A program made the position numbers and the translations under genes. The notes beneath the pieces were generated by a model. It made no database searches. It was not told where the DNA came from and saw only the letters and a program-made list of their open reading frames with translations. Below, in pieces: positions 9,429 through 16,820 of a DNA stretch of 32,500 nucleotides; the stretch's first letter is position 1; every line of letters begins with the position of its first letter. This DNA comes from Halisarca cf. caerulea (lineage: Eukaryota; Porifera; Demospongiae; Chondrillida; Halisarcidae), in the NCBI GenBank assembly GCA_963170055.1, contig CAUJGJ010000016.1, positions 80,001-112,500 of the forward strand, written 5' to 3'.

Positions 9429-9612
9429 AATGAAATCGTGAAGTGAACCAGAGAAGAGACCAATACGATCTGTTCAACAACACGGAGTGACGAGGACTGA
9501 GGGAGGTGGACGAGGAGAGCAGACTTGAATCAAACGACAATCAGTAGTGAGCACTTAGGTGGCTTCTGGGAATTCCCCTGGTACGGTCACGTGCACGAGG
9601 CCAGTACCGCCC
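9429..9612 (-). promoter_or_regulatory. Predicted noncoding first exon and promoter block, copy B
   Basis: This is the equivalent of 2556-2741. An ATG-free exon segment adjoins the GTAAGT donor. The upstream block has GGTAC...GTACC arms enclosing CACGTG at 9588-9593, the canonical E-box palindrome. Conservation in A, B and C across an otherwise fast-changing spacer supports a regulatory role, but the factor and start site are unknown. Confidence 0.45.
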
Positions 9613-9645
9613 CCTACTAATTATGATTATGGGGCTATAAGGCAC

Positions 9646-10607
9646 CAGTGGCGGATCTAGGGTTTTTCAAAGGGGGGTTCCATTTAGTTTTGCCATGAGT
9701 GCCTTAATTTATCCCTATAGTCATGCACAGGAAACCTTTCCAAGCATATATATGCACATATATAAGGATAATATAACAGCTGGCAAGCAATTGAGGCCAG
9801 GCTCCCTGCATAACAAAAACACCATGCATGCAATGAATATAATAGGTGTGCATGGTCAATATCCCAGCTCTAATTGCTGAGACTATAGTAATTTTCTTGG
9901 AAATTTAAAAAGAAATAACAAAAGTGCAGCATATAGATGTGTGCATGAATACCGGCATAGCTGCTTAGCTTAGAATGTCCAATTATCAGGTATATTCTAC
10001 TATTGCCACATGCTTGGTTTGACCAGATGCTTGCTAACTGGCACTATACTGGGTTATTCTCTCATAGGGGCAGTACTAAAAGGCCCTTGATTCTAGACAG
10101 TACTAAAATAGGTACTTGCAAGGAGCGCATGTGGTATTTGTCAGAAAACAATAGCTATGAGAACATGGAGATGTTCTAGGCTTGGAAAATTGCTATATTT
10201 TATAGCTTTACAATTGCCAATAGTCAGTAATTGTGTTGCCTGCTATGCATAGTGACTCTAGTCTGGAGACCAGACCCAATTAGCGCCCACCGCGCAAATT
10301 GGGTCTGGTCTCCAGACTATAGTGACTCTTGAGTACAGACATTTTTATGCATGGTGACGTCACAATAAAATGGCGGCAAAAGAAATCGCTGGGCAGCTAG
10401 CAGGTTTAGGGAGCTAAAACAAGATTTTGGTGAATACAACAAGCTTATTACCAAGAGATACTGGATTATCCCACAAATTATCAACTTGTAACCCAAATAT
10501 GTTGTGGCTGGGTCATTCTGAGAGCCTTAGACTAATCTGTTAGGAAGTTGAAGGTTGTCTAAGGGGGGTTCCATGGAACCCGCCAAACCCCCCTTAGATC
10601 CGCCACT
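9646..10607. mobile_element. 962-bp non-autonomous DNA transposon with CAGTGGCGGATCTA inverted ends
   Basis: The left end reads CAGTGGCGGATCTAGGG and the right end is its complement (CCTTAGATCCGCCACTG), followed inward on both sides by GGGGGGTT/GGTTCCAT-type subterminal sequence. A direct repeat GGCAC flanks the element (9641-9645 and 10608-10612). One extra C is shared by both ends, so the exact duplication length is ambiguous. No transposase frame is present. CAGTGGCG ends are common in hAT-like elements, but a 5-bp duplication is not the 8 bp expected for hAT, so the superfamily is left open. It is absent from the C-D spacer. Confidence 0.82.
10249..10329. mobile_element. 59-bp hairpin insertion with 11-bp target-site duplication
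   Basis: A near-perfect palindrome lies at 10260-10318. Its 22-bp arms (10260-10281 and 10297-10318, beginning AGTCTGGAGACCAGACCC) surround a 15-bp loop. It is flanked on both sides by the identical 11-mer ATAGTGACTCT (10249-10259 and 10319-10329). It sits inside the 962-bp transposon, so it inserted later. Its core (CCAGACCC) resembles the ends of the foldback element at 15742. Confidence 0.75.
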
Positions 10608-10863
10608 GGGCACGCATCTCATATCACAAGCAAAGCAGTTCAGCCTCTGCACCCGAGTAAAATCACAACCATACCTATCCTATGAAGCTAAGTAAGCAAA
10701 ACACAATATATACGAAGATCGAAACGGATAAGCTTCACCCCCTGTTTGAAATAATAATAACCAGAACAACATTCAGTACACCAATTAGAACTAAACCGTT
10801 AATTGAGCTCTAAAGTAGAATACAAATCACTAAACAATAACAAGTATAAAGGTATAAAGGGAG

Positions 10864-11858
10864 TTAACTATCCACCAAGCGTGCAGCAAATGCCACTAAC
10901 TGATCTTGAGGTGTCTTGATGTACGACTGATAAGCCGAGCTGTCCCAACGGCCTAAAAGCTTAATACAGCTCTCGGGAATTCCGACCTGAGCTGCTGTAG
11001 TAGCTGCTCCAATGCGGAAACTATGACCTGAATACTTGACACTGTCAATGCCCTGAGACCCCAATGCATTGCGAACCAGCTGTACAAACAAGGATCTCCG
11101 CAAAGGTTGTTTGTTCTCGAGGCAGAACAAGGGGCCTGGTGCAAAACCACGATAATTGAGATAAGCCAGTAAAGATTCCACTGGACAGAGGTCCTTGGAT
11201 GTTTTTGGCAGGTAGATAGTGACCCCCACCCGGAAAGGATCCGTCTTTGAGGCCTTTATCCGAACACTAGCAACCTTGGGTGAAGACCGGTTATCGAATG
11301 ACACGTCCGCTATAGTCAAATGAATGTCAGAGTTGAATGCCACTCCGTCAGGTACCACAAATTCACCACATCGTAAGAAACCAAAAAAACCAACATTGCA
11401 TGCGGCCCAGAGCATAACATTCTGATCTAACTAGAGGGGTTCGATTTAAGGGCAGTTTTCAACTTTCTCAAAATCCGGTCTGTAATAGGCAGTCTGGGTC
11501 GATTGACAACCCCATTCACCCGCTTGATGCCCTGCACAAGCAAGTGCACACGGGGAGAACTTCCGATAAAAGCTAACCCCCGCAATACATGAATATGACG
11601 AATTGAAGCTAAATATACTTTGATAGTTTGATGTGAGAGCTTATCTTGTCCTAAAGATGCTACAAAATGAAGAAGCACCCTCTCTGATGTAGGGTAAGGG
11701 GTCAATTGCAATCGCTGGCAAAACTCCTCGAAGCGCCTTCTACCCACTGCATAAGCTCGGGCTGTTGAGGGCGCAATTCCTGCTGCCAAGAACTGGTGAA
11801 GAGAGTCCTCCACCTGTTGGAGAGCCAGTCCGGCCTCTCCATCACCACTAATTTCCAC
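10864..11858 (-). pseudogene. DIRS tyrosine recombinase, broken by one frameshift
   Basis: The upper part (11858-11430) encodes a core-binding, SAM-like N-terminal domain (GIAPSTARAYAVGRRRFEEF). The lower part (11415-10864) holds the catalytic domain with Arg in GFLRCGEF, HSFR and the GRW...AYQSYI tyrosine motif, so the Arg, His-x-x-Arg and Tyr set is complete. The two parts are in different frames. A TAG at 11427-11429 ends the first, and the second is open back to a stop at 11431-11433, which is what a single-base loss near 11430 would give. The upper frame overlaps the RT frame by about 157 bp, as in related elements. The role would be integration of the circular cDNA. The copy as shown should not make a full recombinase unless frameshifting or splicing occurs. 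Confidence 0.82.
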
Positions 11859-13489
11859 AAAGGAGCAGGAATTGGCGTGGGCTCTTTGTCTGCTGTAGGC
11901 ACCTGAAGAAAAAATTGATGGCAGTTATCGCGAGAAATAGCATCGGCCGGGCCATTCTCCTTGCCCGGTACATGCTTCAACCTTAGAGAAAACCCAAAAT
12001 ATGATACCACAAAAAACAGTGTGCGAAGCAGGTGCATCACCATCCCCGAGCTCTCCCTCGCTGTACCGCTATTTACGGCACAAACTACAGACAAGTTGTC
12101 ACATTCTCCAAGCACCACCTGTCCTCGCCACACATCACCCCAAATAGCACAGGCGCAAACCACCGGGCATAACTCTTTGACCATGATCGAAGTATCCTCC
12201 CAACCAATGGGCCATGCACCCTGTATCCAATGATTACCCCAAAGAGCACCACAGCCCCAGCCTCCGGAAGCATCTGATGAAAATACCACTGATGGAACTG
12301 CAGCGCCAACCAAAGCCATTAGCGAGCGGCCATTCCAATGGGACATGAAGCTTTGCCACCAAGCTAAATCCGATCGAAAACCCTGATTTAGCCGAATATG
12401 AAAATGACCCTTGCGGGCAACACTCAGTAAATCATACATCCTTCGAAGAAAGACTCTGCCTTGGGGAAGCACCGTGCAAGCATGATTCAACTTCCCTAAA
12501 AGATGCTCCAGCTCCTTTCTGACACAAGACTTCTTAGAGACCCACGACCCCAATAAAAGGACCAGTTGGTCCAACTTCTCTTTCGGTAAGCGGATCTCCA
12601 TTGTCTCTGAATCCAACTCAAACCCCAAAAATTGCAAAACTGTAACGGGCCCCGCTATCTTCTCCATGGCCAAAGGAACACCCAACATTTGGCAGCAATC
12701 CTTCAATGAATCCAATGCAGACTGACACTCCTTGGACTCAGGACTGCCCAGGACAAGAAAATCATCCAAATAATGAAGGATGAACTTTACACCCTTGGTA
12801 CGTACAATCCACTCCAAGCCATCCGCATAAGCATTAAACAAAACTGGAGCAGAAGATAAGCCAAAAGGAAGCTGGGTGTCAATGTACACCTTCTTATCAA
12901 AAGACATTCCCAACAGATAACGATCTTTAGGATGAACCGGGATAATTCGGTAGGCACTAGCAATGTCAATTTTGGCCATCAATGTCCCGGGGCCAAGATG
13001 CAACAGCATTTTAGCAGCATCCAAGACTGATGCATATCTCATGGCCGTGAGAGATTTGTCGATGCCCCCATTGACACTACCACCATCTGGAAAAGAAAGG
13101 TCCACTATGAGGCGCCATCTACCAGGCTTGCCAGACTTTGGTATAACGCCAAAACGGTTGATGACCACCTCACCGCATTCACCTGGGGACCAAGGGCCGG
13201 AAATGGACCCTCGAGTTTGCTCCTTCTTCAAGTAATCACGCACTACTGATGCATTCTCTGATGCAGATGGCAAATTGCGACCTGCAGAACGAACCGGGCG
13301 CCCATCAAAACCGAGACGTACACCCAAAATCATGCCGTCGAGAAGCAACTTCACCCACTGACGATGAGGGTGGCCTGCCAGAGCAGCCTCCCATGCCTTA
13401 GCTTTAAGAGGAGATGATACCCGCTGGGCCTCTGGAGGTAAAGAAACCACCTTGCCCGGCACTGAGTCTGCAACCGCGTGAATATCCAC
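11702..13489 (-). CDS. DIRS-type reverse transcriptase-RNase H polyprotein
   Basis: This is an open frame of 595 residues from a GTG codon at 13489. The frame is actually open back to 13567 with no ATG, so the true N-terminus, or an upstream exon or gag, is missing or not recognised. RT motifs are KIDIASAY (Asp175), QLPFGLSSAP (about 206-215) and the catalytic YLDD (240-243), followed by LGFELD. The RNase H part has SSDASGGWG (Asp406), Glu439, ECDNLS (Asp464) and PADAISR (Asp516), a full acidic set. It would copy element RNA into cDNA. No stop or frameshift interrupts it, unlike the recombinase. Codon use and base composition are distinctly more GC-balanced than the surrounding AT-rich spacer, as expected for a mobile element. 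Confidence 0.88.
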   Translation of the reverse strand: MDIHAVADSVPGKVVSLPPEAQRVSSPLKAKAWEAALAGHPHRQWVKLLLDGMILGVRLGFDGRPVRSAGRNLPSASENASVVRDYLKKEQTRGSISGPWSPGECGEVVINRFGVIPKSGKPGRWRLIVDLSFPDGGSVNGGIDKSLTAMRYASVLDAAKMLLHLGPGTLMAKIDIASAYRIIPVHPKDRYLLGMSFDKKVYIDTQLPFGLSSAPVLFNAYADGLEWIVRTKGVKFILHYLDDFLVLGSPESKECQSALDSLKDCCQMLGVPLAMEKIAGPVTVLQFLGFELDSETMEIRLPKEKLDQLVLLLGSWVSKKSCVRKELEHLLGKLNHACTVLPQGRVFLRRMYDLLSVARKGHFHIRLNQGFRSDLAWWQSFMSHWNGRSLMALVGAAVPSVVFSSDASGGWGCGALWGNHWIQGAWPIGWEDTSIMVKELCPVVCACAIWGDVWRGQVVLGECDNLSVVCAVNSGTARESSGMVMHLLRTLFFVVSYFGFSLRLKHVPGKENGPADAISRDNCHQFFLQVPTADKEPTPIPAPLWKLVVMERPDWLSNRWRTLFTSSWQQELRPQQPELMQWVEGASRSFASDCN

Positions 13490-13852
13490 GAACTGCTTGG
13501 CTAGCCTCTGGGATGCAGCCCATCCTTGAGAAATAGGTACACCTAAGGTCGAGATCAGGAAACACCCCTAAATAGCAAATCCCACTATAATATTAAAAAC
13601 CAACTCTGCTAGACCTAGACTTGTTGGTCAACCGAGAACTGATTGAAAACGATATGGAATCAATTACACATACTAAATAGTGGAATATTAAAAGATTACA
13701 GCTAAAACACGTAAATACCTAAAATCAAATACAAGAACCAGATACTAAAAGTCTACAATTTAAGATCTAAATAAGAATTATACAAGTATATATAGTCCCA
13801 GACATAATTTGGAGGCAATCAATTTGCCCCAATTTGCCCAACAAGCCCCAAT

Positions 13853-15032
13853 TTGGAGGGCAATAGATGACCAGTGTAGCAGCTTGACACGTCTGAACAC
13901 GACTGCTTGGCCGAGCCTGGCCCGAGGACTCTGCCTGGCGGATCTCAGTTCTCACCTCAGTCTATGGTAAATTTATTGTAGAAAGACGTCTTTGTGGTCT
14001 TTTATGGCACAGGAAAGCTCATATCTAGTTAGATTCTTCCTAATCGATATAACTCACTGACCAGCATGGACACTAGTCCCGCGTAGCCAGACCCATGCTC
14101 GCCGTGACTGACGTCACCAGGAAGGTGAGAAAGGGTCTGGTGGCATGTGTGGCAGTGTAGGGGACAGAATTACTGGTTGCCTTTGATTCTATCACTGCCG
14201 GTTTAGCGGTTGACTCATGGTGGGTTTCAGTGAAACTGTATGGTAGCTTTAATGTTGAAGTTGAGACTTCCACACTGTTGAAGTCTTTGCATGGAACACC
14301 TTATGCTGGATCTATGGGCTACCAAGAATTACGAGGAATCTCTCTATACAGTTGAACTTCCGATTAAAGGGCATGTCCTTTGTAGAGAAGTTGTCCTCTT
14401 AATTTGGGAGATTGAACATCAAGTCATGCATGTTCTTTGTAGAGAGGTTGTCCTCTTTGGGAGAGTGGGACCTCAAGTTGTGTCCTTTGTAGAGAGGTTT
14501 GTTCTACTATGACCTTATTTGGGAGAGTCCACTATCAGAGGTTCCCTGTATAACTTCCTCGCACTCTGATCATCTGTGAAGTTTGGACAACTTTGTCAAT
14601 GGACACTCCGGACAATCACACCTGCACATGCATGTATCAGTCTATAGGATGAAGTAGCTTACACAGCCATGAGTCACTAATCTGCACACATCCGTTCTGG
14701 ATGAAATTGCATGTGGGTAAAGTGAGGAAACTGGATAAATGAGGGAGCAGTAGTATAGTGTACAGTAGGAGTATTGCAGATTTGTTCCAATAATAACTAC
14801 TACGGAAGGTAAGGGAGTTGGGTATCTGATGTGAGGATAAACGAGGTCTCACTGTACCATAGTTTGACCATGCCACAGTCAAGTTGTGATGTGTGTAATG
14901 AGTCACTTACTATTCGGACCACATACACTTGCACTAAAGACTTGTATGTTGTCATTCCAGCACATCTGCCGACTCATGTCAATAGGTGTTGTCTTCATTG
15001 AATGGTATATAGTATATGTACAACTGCTAAAT
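13853..15032. other. B-C spacer: array-unit DNA with an inserted segment, no gene seen
   Basis: Positions 13853-14065 match 21190-21435 and 14880-15005 match 21530-21650. These are parts of the ancestral unit. Between them (about 14066-14879) is roughly 800 bp absent from the C-D spacer. It begins with a lone TAGTCCCGCGTAGCCAGACCC-like end (14074-14094) resembling the terminal repeat of the foldback element at 15742, so it may be a degraded insertion. Around 14370-14510 the motif TTTGTAGAGAGGTT recurs three times. The short reading frames are not conserved. Confidence 0.5.
14880..14990 (+). pseudogene. Exon-like remnant (CDVCNESLTI block) in B-C spacer
   Basis: An open plus-strand segment reads DVCNESLTIRTTYTC...LYVVIPAHLPTHVN, ending at AATAG|GTGTTG, a possible donor. 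The same segment at about 21530-21635 reads with Gln, Glu, Leu and Arg at positions where this copy has Arg, Lys, Pro and His. The changes are mainly amino-acid altering, so it does not look constrained. It may be a remnant of the same unknown gene as the following block. Confidence 0.28.
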
Positions 15033-15075
15033 TGACCCCGTCCAACACACTTGTCTGTCTGCTACCTCCTCACAG

Positions 15076-15204
15076 GATGTTGTGGACCAAGTTGTCAGGG
15101 ATGTTGAGCACCCTGCACACCCCAGCAGATGCACACTGTACATGACCCAACACTGTTTCATGTCCACTGATGATGTACATTTGTCCATTCATGAATTATT
15201 ATGA
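15076..15204 (+). pseudogene. Exon-like plus-strand remnant in B-C spacer
   Basis: This is a second copy of the DVVDQVVRDV block, preceded by the same acceptor (CTACCTCCTCACAG). It is open for 42 codons to TGA. It differs from the 3699 copy by a few replacements (Asp to Glu, Asp to His, Pro to Thr) and one extra Leu codon. Family and function are not recognised. Confidence 0.35.
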
Positions 15205-15741
15205 TTGCATTGTGTGGCCATTTGTATGTGCATGCAATGTATACATATTATATTATTATGATGTGTATATGCTACTGCATTCACAGCTGCTTGTGTGGAT
15301 GTATACATGTACAAATGTGTGTTGCGTATGTTATAGATTGACACTGAGCAGAAACGAACTTCCAGTTCCCAAGGTGTCCTTTGTAGAGAGGTTCCACTGC
15401 ATTGCATACCTTTTGCAGTTCCTAAATTGTCCTTTATAGAGAGGTTCTACTGCATGCATGTGGTGAGAAATATACTCACCAAAGGTACACTCCATTGACC
15501 CTTGCACCCACTTGGGGTAAGAAAATTGAAATATTGAATGAACACTCTGTGTCCGCAGTGAGCAGAAAGGTGGTCACACTCACACTCCATGCAGGAAGTG
15601 AACATGTGCTACCACACGTGGTGTGGTTGTGATCAGGTGCATGTGACAGGGTTGCAACCACTTGTACATGTGTGTCGCAGTGTTACTGTTCATCAGTCCA
15701 TGATGTAATGTTACGAGTTATAGGTTATGTATAGTTGCATC
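15205..15741. other. 3' flank of copy C, shared with other copies, no gene seen
   Basis: Closely similar DNA lies downstream of copies B, D and E. It contains two TTTGTAGAGAGGTTC/TTTATAGAGAGGTTC motifs (about 15379 and 15431). Similarity to the other flanks fades near 15690, just before the foldback insertion. Confidence 0.55.
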
Positions 15742-15873
15742 CATAGTCTCGCTAGCCAGACCCAATTTTCGCTGAATGCCTCTGCCGTAAAATTTAATGG
15801 CAGAGGCATTCAGCGAAGATATATATATATTTATATACGTATCTATATGTAGGGTCTGGCCAGCGAGACTATG
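15742..15873. mobile_element. 132-bp foldback MITE (TAGTCTCGCTAGCCAGACCC ends)
   Basis: Outer 22-bp inverted repeats (15742-15763 and 15852-15873) match with one mismatch. Inner perfect 19-bp inverted repeats (TTCGCTGAATGCCTCTGCC, 15768-15786 and 15799-15817) form a second stem. There is an AT-rich segment on one side and no coding capacity. A related single end lies at 14074-14094. No clear target duplication was found. Confidence 0.82.
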
Positions 15874-16055
15874 CCAGGGTTATTCATCATTATTGCCCAA
15901 AAACAAGGTGACGCTGAGGTAGTGGGCAATGACCCGAATATCATGCAAGTGAAACAGGATGTAACTGACTTCTATGGCTTTCATTTTGTAAACGTGATTG
16001 GCAATTTGATCTGTATAATTGATTTTGCTAGCACCAATAGTATAACACCCTGGTA

Positions 16056-16514
16056 CAGTGAATATTCATTAATCCGCCCCCTGTTAATCCGCCAAACCTC
16101 TTTATCCGCCATTATTTTTTTAAACGAATTCAAAACTTTGTCAGTAGTATACACATAATCCGCCATTCCACAAATCCACCATCCGCCATATTTTTCTTGA
16201 ACCAATTAGTACTTAAGTATGAATTTTAGTAACAGATAGTCTGCCACCTTTAATTTTCAAAGATGGTAGCTGCTAAAAAGCGTTCTAGAGTTGACCTTAA
16301 CTTCTTTACTATCACTTTTTCTCCCTTGTAAATTTACATAGAAATGGTTTATCCAGTATACTGAATGTTTAACTGTATCTTACTATTGTGAATGTACAGT
16401 GCCATGAGAATAGTGGATACCATTGGAATAAGCACTCAATTTATAATCCACCATATCATTAATCCACCCAAAAGTGGCCCTAACCAATTGTGGCGGATTA
16501 ACGAATATTCACTG
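16056..16514. mobile_element. 459-bp Tc1/mariner-like MITE with TA duplication
   Basis: Terminal inverted repeats begin CAGTGAATATTC(A/G)TTAA and continue with TCCGCC. They are flanked by TA on both sides (16054-16055 and 16515-16516), the hallmark target duplication of Tc1/mariner elements. The interior carries many iterations of AATCCGCC/AATCCACC, mainly near the two ends. No transposase frame is present. Confidence 0.82.
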
Positions 16515-16820
16515 TAGTTATAGATTACCCGGGTGATAACTACCATGCATGTCCAGTTAATGCTCTGATCTGTCACAAACCATGGATATAGAATATATAT
16601 GTACCATATAGCTGCTATACAATATGTCTGTCAGAAATTAATTAAATTAATACATTATATATAGGTACTAATAATTACTTTGCAGTATTTAGTATGCATA
16701 CTATGATTATATATAATAATAACACAACACATGCACACATTATCATGTATAAATACAGTACAATGCTCCATGCATACCATATATATAGGCATGCAGTACA
16801 TGCAGTACATGTGGTACAGC
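16515..16820. other. Proximal 3' flank of copy C, no gene seen
   Basis: AT-rich DNA leads to the stop codon of copy C. The last 60 bp (CATACCATATATA...GTACAGCTCAGAACACA) are conserved in B, D and F and include two to three TACATGCAG/TACATGTGG units. It is probably 3'UTR. Confidence 0.5.

Larger units (their letters stand above)
10613..13852 (-). mobile_element. DIRS/Ngaro-type tyrosine-recombinase retrotransposon (limits approximate)
   Basis: The minus strand encodes reverse transcriptase, RNase H and then a tyrosine recombinase in an overlapping frame, the arrangement of the DIRS superfamily. No methyltransferase domain was seen between RNase H and recombinase, which favours a Ngaro-like group. 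The right limit is where the array spacer shared with 21190 resumes (TTTGGAGGGCAATAGATG, 13853). The left limit abuts the foldback transposon. No gag frame and no terminal or split repeats were recognised, so the copy may be truncated. It is absent from the C-D spacer, so it arrived after the array formed or was lost there. Confidence 0.75.

Noticed and set aside
15871..16158. 95-codon plus-strand frame
   Set aside because: It straddles the end of one MITE and the start of another, so it cannot be an ancient gene.
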